From the NCBI RefSeq assembly GCF_030269645.1, contig NZ_BSTR01000026.1:48465-112464 (forward strand): a DNA stretch of 64,000 nucleotides. Direction: 5' to 3'. Both the position numbers and the translations under genes were made by a program. Position 1 is the stretch's first letter; every line of letters starts with the position of its first letter. Shown here in pieces: positions 25,514-33,665 of this stretch. The notes below the pieces were generated by a model. It was not told the origin of the DNA. It did not search any database and worked only from the letters and a program-made list of their open reading frames with translations. This DNA is from Actinokineospora sp. NBRC 105648. Its GTDB lineage: Bacteria; Actinomycetota; Actinomycetes; Mycobacteriales; Pseudonocardiaceae.

Positions 25514-25639
25514 ACGAACCCCACCACTGAAGCTGAACCCGGCCAAACAGCCCAGCCCACGAACCCCACCACCCAAGCCGAACCGGCCAACCAACCCCGC
25601 CCCACCACCGAAGCCGAACCGGCCAACCAACCCAGCCCC
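25514..25639 (+). repeat. Three degenerate tandem repeats
   Basis: Units at about 25514-25558, 25559-25596 and 25597-25639 share CCCCACCACNNAAGC(C/T)GAACC and GGCCAA(C/A)CA. Unit length varies from 38 to 45 bp. Confidence 0.6.
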
Positions 25640-25680
25640 TCTGACCACCCCGCCCCCTGCATCCCGTACGCAGCCAAAAC

Positions 25681-25739
25681 ACGGCCTGTCTCGGTTTGTC
25701 AAGGCATCTTTCCCGCCTTGACAAACCGAGACAGGCCGT
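25681..25739. other. Perfect 25-bp inverted repeat with 9-nt loop
   Basis: Bases 25681-25705 are exactly complementary to 25715-25739, around the loop ATCTTTCCC. The arms contain TTGTCAAGG / CCTTGACAA. The length and perfection exceed normal terminators, and there is no T tract. It could still end the ABC operon transcript. Confidence 0.75.
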
Positions 25740-25748
25740 AGTGATAAT
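25718..25748 (+). promoter_or_regulatory. Promoter-like pair within and beyond the 25-bp hairpin
   Basis: TTGACA (25718-25723) in the right arm and GATAAT (25743-25748) beyond it, spacer 19 bp. It would read into H1 element d. No gene follows on this strand. Confidence 0.35.
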
Positions 25749-25772
25749 TGGCGTAGGGGATTCAGGGGAACC
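25738..25772 (+). repeat. Direct repeat, left copy, around element d region
   Basis: A 35-nt sequence ending GGATTCAGGGGAACC. It matches 26132-26164 at roughly three quarters of positions, with three small gaps. Confidence 0.55.
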
Positions 25773-25852
25773 GTGGACGGCTCAAGCTCCACAGGCAGCA
25801 CGTACGCCCCAGGGCAGCGCATACACATGGGCTGCCCGAGGAAAAGACGGGG

Positions 25853-25992
25853 GCTCGATCTAGTGAACTCGCTTCGTGCGGGGCCCCTAGAGCACCGCGG
25901 TGGCGAAAAAAGGGCGGGTGAAGGACATCCCCACCACACGGCAAGTTTAGCGGCACTCTCCCCCCACACGAAGCGAGTCCACTAGATCGAGC
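25853..25992 (-). repeat. Palindromic element H1, copy d (reverse)
   Basis: A 140-bp copy with the GGGGCCCCTA arm first. Tips are GCTCGATCTAGTG and the complement. The flanking CCCGAGGAAAAGACGGGGG is the reverse complement of the right flank of copy a, so similarity continues past the palindrome. Confidence 0.85.
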
Positions 25993-26131
25993 ATCCGTAG
26001 CGGGGCCGCCGGAACCAGCGGGGTCGGCCTCACCGCTGCGGTACCAGCGGGGCTGGATCTTGTTGTGTGCCAACGGAATTGGCCTATCCGCTGCAGTTTG
26101 GTGGGTGGAAGGGGAAGGACACCTCCCGCCC

Positions 26132-26164
26132 GTAGTCACACTTGGCTTAGGGATTCAGGGAACC
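26132..26164 (+). repeat. Direct repeat, right copy
   Basis: The partner of 25738-25772, ending GGATTCAGGGAACC, just before the end of the pobA gene. Confidence 0.55.
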
Positions 26165-26175
26165 AAGGCGGCAGC

Positions 26176-27327
26176 TCACCCGAGCCCCGTGTAGTTCTCC
26201 GCCAACGACACACCCGCAGCCCGAGACCCCACCACATACTCCAGCCACGACACCTGCAACCGCGTCTCGAACGACGACTGCCCAGGCGCCAAGTGCAGCA
26301 TCGACGTCATGAGATTCGAGAAGTGCTCAGCCCGCCACACCCGTCGCAGACAGGTGTCCGAATAGGCGTCGAGCAGCTCGGCCGACCCCGACGCGAACGC
26401 CCGACCCAACGTGACCACGTCGGCCACCGCGAGGTTCAGCCCCTTGGCCCCCGTCGGCGGCACGATGTGCGCGGCGTCGCCCGCCAGGAACACCTGTCCG
26501 AACCGCATCGGCTCGGTGACCGAGGCCCGCATCGGCAGCACCGACTTCGCGGTGATCGGTCCCCGGTTCGGCCAGTGCTCGGAAGTCCCCAGCCGCCGGT
26601 CCAGCTCGGCCCAGATCTCGTCGTCGGCCCACGGTTCCGTGCCGTTGGGGACTTGCAGGTAGAGCCTGCTCACCGACGGGGAACGCATGCTGGCCAAGGC
26701 GAACCCGCGTTCGGTGTGCGCGTACACCAGCTCGTGGTGCAGCGGCGGCGCCTCGGCGAGGATGCCCATCCAGGAGTAGGGGAACGCGCGTTCGTGGACG
26801 CGTGCGGCGCCCGCCGGTATCGAGTGGCGGACGACGCCGTGGAAGCCGTCGCACCCCACCACGTAGTCGCACGCCAAGACCTGCGCGCGCCCCGCGTGCG
26901 TGTAGTGGATCACCGGTCGGTCGAGGTCGGTGACCGCGTGCACCTCGGCCTCGAACAGCAGCGGCGGGCCGTCCGCCAGGTGCAGCGCGATCAGGTCCTT
27001 GACCACCTCGGTCTGCGCGTAGATCCACACCCGGCGCCCGCCGGTGAGGTCGGTGAGGTCGATCCGGTGCCCACGGCCGCCGAACAGCAGCTCGATCCCC
27101 TCGTGCGGCATGCCCTCGCGGTCGAGCCGGGCACCCGCGCCGATCTCGCGCAGCACGTCCACCGTGCCCTGCTCGAGGATCCCGGCCCGCTGCCGCTGCT
27201 GCACGTACTCCCGGTCGCGGCTTTCCAGCACGACGCAGTCGATCCCGGCGAGGTGCAGCAGCCGGGCGAGCAGCAGTCCGGCCGGGCCGGCGCCGACGAT
27301 CCCCACCCGAGTGTGCACGGCCGTCAC
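26176..27327 (-). CDS. pobA: 4-hydroxybenzoate 3-monooxygenase
   Basis: A 383-residue FAD enzyme that turns 4-hydroxybenzoate into protocatechuate with NAD(P)H and oxygen. The FAD motif VGIVGAGPAGLLLARLL is at the N-terminus, the DG motif is CDYVVGCDGFHGVVR, and the second FAD motif is FLAGDAAHIVPPTGAKGLN. Residues RAGILEQGTVDVL match PobA. GTG 27327 overlaps the pcaL stop (GTGA), so it is the last gene of the pca operon and supplies its substrate. Length is close to the usual 390 residues. Confidence 0.93.
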   Translation of the reverse strand: MTAVHTRVGIVGAGPAGLLLARLLHLAGIDCVVLESRDREYVQQRQRAGILEQGTVDVLREIGAGARLDREGMPHEGIELLFGGRGHRIDLTDLTGGRRVWIYAQTEVVKDLIALHLADGPPLLFEAEVHAVTDLDRPVIHYTHAGRAQVLACDYVVGCDGFHGVVRHSIPAGAARVHERAFPYSWMGILAEAPPLHHELVYAHTERGFALASMRSPSVSRLYLQVPNGTEPWADDEIWAELDRRLGTSEHWPNRGPITAKSVLPMRASVTEPMRFGQVFLAGDAAHIVPPTGAKGLNLAVADVVTLGRAFASGSAELLDAYSDTCLRRVWRAEHFSNLMTSMLHLAPGQSSFETRLQVSWLEYVVGSRAAGVSLAENYTGLG

Positions 27328-28451
27328 CCCTCGGCCAGGACGCGCTGGGCGATGGCGAAAGCGCTGTTGGCCGCGGGCACACCGCAGTAGATCGCCGACT
27401 GGAGGATGACCTCCCCGATCTCGTCCGGGGTGAGGCCGTTGGTGAGCGCCGCGCGCACGTGCATCGCGAGCTCGTCGTGGTGGCCGTGCGCGATGAGCGC
27501 GGTCAGGGTGATGCAACTACGGGTGCGCCGGTCGAGTCCGGGACGGGTCCAGATCTCGCCCCACGCGTAGCGCGTGATCAAGTCCTGGAAGGCCGAGGTG
27601 AACGGTGTTGTCGCCGCGACTGCCCGGTCTACGTGCGCGTCGCCGAGTACCTGCCGACGCACTGTCATACCCGCGTCGTGGCGATCGGGGACAAGGTGCG
27701 CCAAGAGGGCGGCGGTAACCGCGGCTGGCTGGTCTATCCCGGCCAGGTGCGCGGCGCCGGGGATCTCGGCAAGAGCGGCGCCAGGGATGTTGTCGGCGAG
27801 TTCCCTTGCGTGTGCCGGCGGCGTAGCCGGATCTTCCCTACCGGCGATGACCAGGGTTCGGGCCTTGATCAGTGGCAATTCGGCACGGAGGTCGTAGGTG
27901 GACAGCGCGTCGCAGCAGGCCGCGTAGGCGTCGCGGTCGGCGGCGGCCAGATCGGCGAGCAACGCCTTACCGGCAAGCGAGTCCGCAGTGGTCGAGTCGG
28001 CGAACCAGCGCCGCGCGGTCGACTCGACAAGAGGCTGCGTACCTTCCGCCCGCACGAGAGCGGCTCGTTGGCGCCACTGCTCGGGATCGCCGAAGCGCGC
28101 CGAGGAACACACCATGGCCAGCGACGCCACCCGCGCGGGGTGTCGCACGGCTAGTTCAGCGCCGATCGCCCCACCGATGGAGATGCCCGCGTAGTGGAAA
28201 GTCTCCCAGCCGTAATGGTCCGCTAGCGCCAAGACAAGCTGCGACAGTCTCTCAACACTGTCGGCACCGGGTACCGCAGGCGATTTACCGTGTCCCGGTA
28301 GGTCAAACCGCAGCACCCTGTGTTGTCGGGCAAGCGCGGCTACCTGTGGTTCCCAGACCGCCGTCGAGGTCCCGACCGACGGCCCCAGGATCAACGGCGG
28401 TGCCGACGGCGGCCCGTCGAGCCGGTGGTGCAGCAGCTCACTGGAAGTCAA
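27324..28451 (-). CDS. pcaL: Fused 3-oxoadipate enol-lactonase / 4-carboxymuconolactone decarboxylase
   Basis: A 375-residue fusion. The N-terminal 255 residues are an alpha/beta hydrolase (PcaD) with nucleophile elbow GISIGG and catalytic His in GAAHLAG. The C-terminal 115 residues are the carboxymuconolactone decarboxylase (PcaC) with WGEIWTRPGLDRRTRS and the HHDELAMH motif. Together they convert 4-carboxymuconolactone to 3-oxoadipate. The start is uncertain: TTG 28451, overlapping pcaG by 14 bp, places the hydrolase domain correctly, while the frame extends further upstream inside pcaG. Confidence 0.92.
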   Translation of the reverse strand: MTSSELLHHRLDGPPSAPPLILGPSVGTSTAVWEPQVAALARQHRVLRFDLPGHGKSPAVPGADSVERLSQLVLALADHYGWETFHYAGISIGGAIGAELAVRHPARVASLAMVCSSARFGDPEQWRQRAALVRAEGTQPLVESTARRWFADSTTADSLAGKALLADLAAADRDAYAACCDALSTYDLRAELPLIKARTLVIAGREDPATPPAHARELADNIPGAALAEIPGAAHLAGIDQPAAVTAALLAHLVPDRHDAGMTVRRQVLGDAHVDRAVAATTPFTSAFQDLITRYAWGEIWTRPGLDRRTRSCITLTALIAHGHHDELAMHVRAALTNGLTPDEIGEVILQSAIYCGVPAANSAFAIAQRVLAEG

Positions 28452-29013
28452 AGAAGACCGTCTCCCCCTCGCCCTGCAGGCGGATGTCGAAGCGGTACAA
28501 CCGGTCGCGTTCCAGCGTGGCCAGCAGCGTGGCGCGTCGGTCCGCGGCAAGAGCCGGTAGGTCGGCCGCTAGCGCGTCGGCGTGCTCGGACAGGTAGATC
28601 CGGGTGTGCAAGTGATGCAAGAGGCCGCGGGCGAACACCGCGACGGCCAGGTACGGCGTGGCTCCCGGCCGGTGCGCGCCCGGCGGCAGCGTGTGCAGCG
28701 CCCAGTGGCCGTCGGCGTCGGTGGGCACACGGCCGAAGCCGGTGAACCGGACCCCGTCGCGCCCGATGACCGTGCTGGTCACCGGGTCGTGCCGCAGCGA
28801 CCCGGGGGCGCCCGCGAGGGAGCCGTGCTGGTCGGCCTGCCAGGTCTCCACCAGTGCGTCCGGCACCGGCGCGCCCGCGCCGTCGAACACGTACCCGTGC
28901 ACGGTGATCGCCTCGGGGTGCGTGGCCGGGACGATCTCGTCGCCGCCGTAGAAGGGCAGCGCGTAGCCGTAGAACGGGCCGACGGTCTGGGCGGGGGTGG
29001 GTGGGAGCGTCAT
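28438..29013 (-). CDS. pcaG: Protocatechuate 3,4-dioxygenase alpha subunit
   Basis: A 191-residue intradiol dioxygenase subunit. TPAQTVGPFYGYALP is the N-terminal alpha-subunit signature, and the beta-sandwich core contains GYVFDGAGAPVPDALVE and FTGFGRVPTDADG. It forms the alpha-beta protomer with PcaH and does not itself carry the iron. ATG 29013 overlaps the pcaH stop (ATGA). It is in its normal place beside pcaH. Confidence 0.93.
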   Translation of the reverse strand: MTLPPTPAQTVGPFYGYALPFYGGDEIVPATHPEAITVHGYVFDGAGAPVPDALVETWQADQHGSLAGAPGSLRHDPVTSTVIGRDGVRFTGFGRVPTDADGHWALHTLPPGAHRPGATPYLAVAVFARGLLHHLHTRIYLSEHADALAADLPALAADRRATLLATLERDRLYRFDIRLQGEGETVFFDFQ

Positions 29014-29747
29014 CGGTCGCCGTCCTCGAACAGGGTCGCGGAGGGGCCGTCCAGCACGACGTCCCAGCGGTAGCCCAGCGACCACTCGGGCGTGGACAGG
29101 TCGTGGACGTACTCGGCGACCAGCTGGTCGCGCGCGGACTGGTCGGTGACCGACTGCAGCACCGGGTCGTACGGGAAGAGCGGGTCACCGGGGAAGTACA
29201 TCTGGGTGACCATTCGCTGCGCGAACGCGGTGCCGAACAGCGAGAAGTGGATGTGCGCGGGCCGCCAGGCGTTGACGTGGTTGCGCCACGGGTACGCGCC
29301 GGGCCGGATCGTGGTGAACGCGTACGCCCCGTCGTCGTCGGTGCGGCAGCGGCCGAAGCCGGTGAAGTTCGGGTCCAGCGGGGCCGGGTGCTGGTCGAGG
29401 TGGTGGGCGTAGCGCCCGGCGGCGTTGGCCTGCCAGATCTCCACGAGCTGGCCCCGCACCGGCCGCCCCGCGCGGTCGAGCACCCGCCCGCTGACGGTGA
29501 TCCGCTGCCCGTGCGGCTCGCCGTGGTGCCCCAGGGTGAGGTCGCGGTCCAGCTCGGTCACGTCGGTGACGCCGAAGACCGGCCCGGTCAGCTCCACGGC
29601 CTCGGGGTCCACGACCGGGACCAGCGACTGTTTGGGGTGGCGCAGCGCGCTGCTGCGGTACGGCGGGTAGTCGCGCGCGGGGTGGTGCGCGCCGCCACCG
29701 GTGGCCGCCTTGGCGATGGCCGCGTCGATCTCGTGCTGGGTGGTCAT
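29010..29747 (-). CDS. pcaH: Protocatechuate 3,4-dioxygenase beta subunit
   Basis: A 245-residue iron-bearing subunit that opens the ring of protocatechuate to 3-carboxymuconate. The N-terminal part has [19 protein letters not shown], typical of PcaH, and then [20 protein letters not shown] and [12 protein letters not shown], which supply the Tyr and His ligands of the ferric ion. ATG 29747 overlaps the pcaJ stop. Confidence 0.94.
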   Translation of the reverse strand: MTTQHEIDAAIAKAATGGGAHHPARDYPPYRSSALRHPKQSLVPVVDPEAVELTGPVFGVTDVTELDRDLTLGHHGEPHGQRITVSGRVLDRAGRPVRGQLVEIWQANAAGRYAHHLDQHPAPLDPNFTGFGRCRTDDDGAYAFTTIRPGAYPWRNHVNAWRPAHIHFSLFGTAFAQRMVTQMYFPGDPLFPYDPVLQSVTDQSARDQLVAEYVHDLSTPEWSLGYRWDVVLDGPSATLFEDGDR

Positions 29748-30388
29748 CCGCGAACCCCTTCCACGTCGACCGGCGCACCGGTCCGCGCCACCAGCTCGTC
29801 CGCGCCGACCCCGGGCGCCAGCTCGACCAGCCGCAGGCCGCCCGGGGTGACGTCCAGGACGCCGAGGTCGGTGATGACCCGGTCCACACAGGACTTCCCG
29901 GTGAGCGGCAGCGTGCACTCGGCGACGATCTTGGGGCGGCCGTCCTTGGCGGTGTGCGCCATGGTGACCAGTACCCGCCGCGCGCCGTGCACCAGGTCCA
30001 TGGCCCCGCCGATCCCGGTGACCATCGCCCCGGGCACCGCCCAGTTGGCCAGGTCGCCGCGCCCGGACACCTGCATCGCGCCGAGCACCGCCGTGTCGAT
30101 GTGGCCACCGCGGATCATGCCGAACGACAACGACGAATCGAAGTAAGAGGCTCCCGGTAGCACTGTCACGGTCTCCTTGCCTGCGTTGATCAGGTCGGGG
30201 TCGACCTCGTCTTCGCGGGGGAACGGTCCGGTGCCCAAGATGCCGTTCTCGGAGTGCAGCACCACCCTGACGCCAGCGGGCAAGAAGCCTGGGATGAGCG
30301 TGGGCAGTCCGATGCCGAGGTTGACGTGCTCGCCGTCGCGCAGCTCGCGGGCCGCGCGGGCGGCGATCTCGTCGCGGGTCCAGGGCAT
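29744..30388 (-). CDS. pcaJ: 3-oxoadipate CoA-transferase beta subunit
   Basis: A 214-residue CoA-transferase beta subunit. [16 protein letters not shown] and then [14 protein letters not shown] carry the catalytic Glu in the SENG motif. It transfers CoA from succinyl-CoA to 3-oxoadipate together with PcaI. Start and stop overlap the neighbours by 1 and 4 bp, so it is translationally coupled. Confidence 0.94.
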   Translation of the reverse strand: MPWTRDEIAARAARELRDGEHVNLGIGLPTLIPGFLPAGVRVVLHSENGILGTGPFPREDEVDPDLINAGKETVTVLPGASYFDSSLSFGMIRGGHIDTAVLGAMQVSGRGDLANWAVPGAMVTGIGGAMDLVHGARRVLVTMAHTAKDGRPKIVAECTLPLTGKSCVDRVITDLGVLDVTPGGLRLVELAPGVGADELVARTGAPVDVEGVRG

Positions 30389-31149
30389 CAGGGCTCCCGC
30401 CGGGTGGTGCGCCGCTCGATCTTCTTGTCCGCCGCCTGCCGCGGCGTCAGCTCCACGACCCGCTGCACGAACACCCCCGGCAAGTGCACGTGGTCGGGAT
30501 CGATCTCGCCCGGCTCGACCAATCGCTCTACCTCGGCGATGGCGATCTTGCCCGCCATCGCGGCCAGCGGGTTGAAGTTCCGCGCCGCCTTGCCGAAGAC
30601 CAGGTTCCCGTCGCGGTCGCCGACGGCCGCGCGGACCAGGGCGAAGTCGGTGGTGATGCTCTCCTCCAGGAGGTACTCCACGCCGTGGAACACCCGGGTC
30701 TCCTTCGCCGGGGACGCCAGCGCGACGCCGCCGGTCCCGTCGTAGCGCCAGGGCAGGCCACCCTCGGCGACCTGGGTGCCGACGCCCGCGGGGGTGTAGA
30801 AGGCCGGGATGCCGCACCCGCCCGCGCGCAGCCGCTCGGCGAGCGTGCCCTGCGGGATCAGCTCGACCTCCAGCTCGCCCGCGAGGTACTGCCGGGCGAA
30901 CTCGGCGTTGGACCCGATGTAGGACCCGGTCACCCGGGCGATCCGACCCGCGGCCAGCAGCACGGCCAGGCCCGACTCCAGCGCGCCGCAGTTGTTCGAC
31001 ACCACGTGCAGGCCGCGCACCCCGGTGGCGTGCAGGGCGTCGATCAGCACGGTCGGCACGCCGCTGAGGCCGAACCCGCCCACGGCCACGGTCGCGCCGT
31101 CCGGGATGTCGGCGACCGCCGCCGCGGCACCGGCCTGGACCTTGCCCAT
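30388..31149 (-). CDS. pcaI: 3-oxoadipate CoA-transferase alpha subunit
   Basis: A 253-residue alpha subunit with [20 protein letters not shown] (CoA-transferase family I motif) and [15 protein letters not shown]. It is the first gene of the pcaIJ-HG-L-pobA run on the minus strand. The start MGKVQAG at 31149 is family-like; an in-frame upstream ATG would overlap the operator at 31167-31186. Regulation by the IclR-type protein encoded 80 bp upstream is likely. Confidence 0.94.
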   Translation of the reverse strand: MGKVQAGAAAAVADIPDGATVAVGGFGLSGVPTVLIDALHATGVRGLHVVSNNCGALESGLAVLLAAGRIARVTGSYIGSNAEFARQYLAGELEVELIPQGTLAERLRAGGCGIPAFYTPAGVGTQVAEGGLPWRYDGTGGVALASPAKETRVFHGVEYLLEESITTDFALVRAAVGDRDGNLVFGKAARNFNPLAAMAGKIAIAEVERLVEPGEIDPDHVHLPGVFVQRVVELTPRQAADKKIERRTTRREP

Positions 31150-31166
31150 CCACGCTCCCGTTCGTC

Positions 31167-31186
31167 TGGTGAACTTTCCTTCACCA
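31167..31186. promoter_or_regulatory. Probable operator of the pca operon
   Basis: TGGTGAA (31167-31173) and TTCACCA (31180-31186) form a perfect 7-bp inverted repeat with a 6-bp centre, 18 bp upstream of pcaI. It is a fitting site for the IclR-type regulator. Confidence 0.5.
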
Positions 31187-31229
31187 TGCCCGTCCAGTGT
31201 TGAACGCCGGTCCGGGCCTGTCAACCCGC

Positions 31230-32879
31230 TCAGCCCGGTGCGACCGACCCGAACCGGCCCGCCACGTGCAGGTCCGCCTCGATCTCCGCCGCCGCCGACC
31301 GCAGTTCGGGCAGCACCGCCCCGACCTGGCCGCGCCCGCTGTGCATCGCCACGTTCACCGCCGCCACCACTGTCCCCTCCCGGTCGCGCACCGGCACGGC
31401 GATCGAGCGCAGGCCCAGCTCCAGCTCCTCGTCCACCACCGCGTGGTCCTCGACGAGCACCCGATCGAGTGCCTCGGCGAGCCTGGCCCGGTCGGTGAGC
31501 GTGTGCGGGGTGAGCGGGCGGAGCTCAGCCCGGTCGAGCCACTCGGCGCGGTCGGCGCGGTGGGCGAGCAGGACCCGACCCATGGCGGTGGCGTACGCCG
31601 GGAACCGGGTTCCGATGGTGATCTCCACGTTCATGATCCGGCTGGTCGCGGCGCGCGCGGTGTACTGGACGTCGTCACCCACCAGGATCGCCAACGACGC
31701 CGAGTCGCGCACCCGGCCGGACAGGGCGGTCAGGTGCGGGTGGGCGATCTGCGCCAAGGTGGCCCGGGACAACGCCGGAAACCCGAGGGCCAACACGCGC
31801 GCGGTCGGGCGGTAGAGGCGTTCGCTCGACTCGATGTAGCCCAAGTGTTCCAAGGTGATCAACGCCCGCCGCGCGGTAGCCCGTGCCAAGCCGGTAGCGC
31901 TAGCGACAGCGTTTAACGGAAGTTCCGCGCGGCCCTCGCCGAACGCGGTGAGCACGGTCAGCCCGCGCGCCAACGACTCGATGAAGTCGCGGCCTAGTTC
32001 GTGCTTGGACACCGATGTCCACGCCGCTAGCCCTACCGGCGCACTCTCGGCCGCAGGCCCTGCGCCACGGAGGTCATCGGCCATCCCCGCGACTGCCGCG
32101 CGCAGGCGGGGCAGCAGCGTCTCGCGCGCGGAGTCCTCGCTGTGCCTGCTGGTGTGGCTGACCACGCTGGCGATCGCGTGCGTCGAGGGGATCGGCACAG
32201 CCACGGCGATGAGTCCAGGCTCGACCAGTTGGTCGTCGAGCGACCAGCCGTTGGCGCGCGCCAGGTCGACTCGCCGCTCGAAGTCGAGGTCGCTCGGCTC
32301 GCGGGCGGAGACAGCGGGGAAGCCCTCGTCGCGGGGATCGGCGGCGCGGCGCGCTCGCCAGCGCTCCCAGTCGCCCGCCGTCCAGTCCACAGCGGTCAGT
32401 GGGCCGATGGCGGTGCGTTCGGCGGGTAGCAGGTCGCCGACGCCGAACGTCACCGAGAGCGCTCGGCGGCGGGTGGCGTGCTGGATGAATCGGACGCCGT
32501 CGCCGTCCGGGACGGCGAGCGACACCGACTCGTCAAGGTCGTCCGCCAAGGCATGCACTCTTGGCCCGAGGAGGCGCGGTAGCCCTATCGCGGCCAGGTA
32601 GGCGTTCCCCAACTCCATTACGCGCGGGGTGAGCACGGCGTCACGCCGGTCCAGCCTCAGGTAGCCCATCGCCGACAGCGTCGCGACCACGCGGTCCACA
32701 GTGGACCGCGCGAGCCCGGTGGCCCGTTGGAGATCACCTGGACTGAGCGTCCCGCCCGCGTCGGTCAGTGTGCGTAGGACCTCTATGCCGCGCACCAGTG
32801 GGGCGACGGCCTCCGGGGGCGCTGGCGGGTCCGGCATGACCGGAATGATGGCACGGGCCGGCGCGCCGTCCGGGCTCAT
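31230..32879 (-). CDS. Tandem double-IclR transcriptional regulator, probable PcaR
   Basis: A 549-residue protein with two full IclR units. The first has a helix-turn-helix near residues 45-75 (LQRATGLARSTVDRVVATLS) and an effector domain. The second has its helix-turn-helix near residues 320-350 (AVASATGLARATARRALITL) and an effector domain with GTRFPAYATAMGRVLLA. Ordinary IclR proteins are about 260 residues. Both units look intact. ATG 32879 overlaps the GntR gene by ATGA. It sits just before pcaI, and IclR proteins commonly control pca genes, so it is probably the aromatic-acid sensor. Confidence 0.88.
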   Translation of the reverse strand: MSPDGAPARAIIPVMPDPPAPPEAVAPLVRGIEVLRTLTDAGGTLSPGDLQRATGLARSTVDRVVATLSAMGYLRLDRRDAVLTPRVMELGNAYLAAIGLPRLLGPRVHALADDLDESVSLAVPDGDGVRFIQHATRRRALSVTFGVGDLLPAERTAIGPLTAVDWTAGDWERWRARRAADPRDEGFPAVSAREPSDLDFERRVDLARANGWSLDDQLVEPGLIAVAVPIPSTHAIASVVSHTSRHSEDSARETLLPRLRAAVAGMADDLRGAGPAAESAPVGLAAWTSVSKHELGRDFIESLARGLTVLTAFGEGRAELPLNAVASATGLARATARRALITLEHLGYIESSERLYRPTARVLALGFPALSRATLAQIAHPHLTALSGRVRDSASLAILVGDDVQYTARAATSRIMNVEITIGTRFPAYATAMGRVLLAHRADRAEWLDRAELRPLTPHTLTDRARLAEALDRVLVEDHAVVDEELELGLRSIAVPVRDREGTVVAAVNVAMHSGRGQVGAVLPELRSAAAEIEADLHVAGRFGSVAPG

Positions 32880-33568
32880 GGCGCGCCGAAGTGGGCGGTG
32901 AGCGTGAAGCGGTCGCCGCGCACCAGCGTGTGCCGCCACTCCATCGGGATGCCCTGCGCGTGGCTGAGGCGGTGGATAGACAGACCCACGTCGGTCGCCA
33001 GCGCGGTCCGCTCGGCGGGGGAGAAGGCCACCGCGCGGATGTTCTCCTGGCCGCGGTCCAGGTGCAGTCCGCAGTGCTGCCCGAGGACCTCGTAGACGCC
33101 GGTGGAGGTCATGTCCGCGCTCAGCAGGCAGCGGCCGTGCTCGGCCGGGATCCAGACCCGGTCGATCGCCAGCGGCTCGTCGCCCGCCAGCCGCAGCCGC
33201 TCCAGGTAGACCAGCGGGGTCGACCCGTCGAGGCCGAGGTGGCCCGCGGCCACGCCGTCGGCGCGCACGTCCAGCCTCCGCACGGTGCTGCGCTGGGTCA
33301 GTCCAGCGGTCCGCACGGAGGCGCGCAGGCTGTACAGCGTTCCCAGCGGTTGTTCCACCGCGCTCGGTACGCGCACCTCCGGTCGTCGTCCGCGCGCGGC
33401 CGTGACCGCGCCCTCCGCGCGCAGCCGGGCCAGCGCCTGACGCACGGTGTTCCTGCTCACCTCGTACTCGGCGACCAGGTCCACCTCGCTCGGGAACCGG
33501 ACGTCGAACTCGCCCGCGCGCAGCCTGCGCACCAGGTCGTCCTGCACTCGCCGCCACTTCGGGATCAC
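32876..33568 (-). CDS. GntR/HutC family regulator with UTRA domain
   Basis: A 230-residue regulator. The N-terminal winged helix (FPSEVDLVAEYEVSRNTVRQ) is followed by a UTRA ligand-binding domain (VYLERLRLAGDEPLAIDRVW). GTG 33568 lies 5 bp from a perfect inverted repeat shared with the divergent sulfide genes. It is co-transcribed with the double-IclR gene (ATGA overlap). It may control the sulfide operon, the pca regulator, or both. Confidence 0.9.
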   Translation of the reverse strand: MIPKWRRVQDDLVRRLRAGEFDVRFPSEVDLVAEYEVSRNTVRQALARLRAEGAVTAARGRRPEVRVPSAVEQPLGTLYSLRASVRTAGLTQRSTVRRLDVRADGVAAGHLGLDGSTPLVYLERLRLAGDEPLAIDRVWIPAEHGRCLLSADMTSTGVYEVLGQHCGLHLDRGQENIRAVAFSPAERTALATDVGLSIHRLSHAQGIPMEWRHTLVRGDRFTLTAHFGAP

Positions 33569-33573
33569 CCGCC

Positions 33574-33589
33574 AAAGGTACCTACCTTT
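33574..33589. promoter_or_regulatory. Probable GntR operator
   Basis: AAAGGTA (33574-33580), CC, TACCTTT (33583-33589): a perfect inverted repeat in the divergent region between the gntR and sulfide genes. The GGTA..TACC core fits HutC-type sites. Confidence 0.55.
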
Positions 33590-33665
33590 GCGTCGCGCTG
33601 CTTGGCCGCCACCGTGGACAGCTCTTACCGTCGATGTCCGGACATTTCAGGGCGAAAGGACTTCG

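Larger units (their letters stand above)
25407..26175. other. Convergent intergenic region with tandem repeats, a perfect hairpin and H1 element d
   Basis: No credible gene in 769 bp. In order: three degenerate repeats (25514-25639), a perfect 25-bp hairpin (25681-25739), a 35-nt sequence repeated at the far end (25738-25772 and 26132-26164), H1 element d (25853-25992) and AGCGG-type flanks (25993-26102). Frames crossing it run through repeats. Confidence 0.7.

Noticed and set aside
26176..27516. N-terminally extended PobA starting at 27516
   Set aside because: The extra 63 residues overlap the PcaC domain of pcaL and are Arg/Pro-rich, so GTG 27327 with its GTGA overlap is the better start.
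29744..31153. A 469-codon minus-strand frame fusing pcaI-region DNA to pcaJ
   Set aside because: Its first half is a shadow of pcaI in another frame; the real pcaJ starts at 30388.
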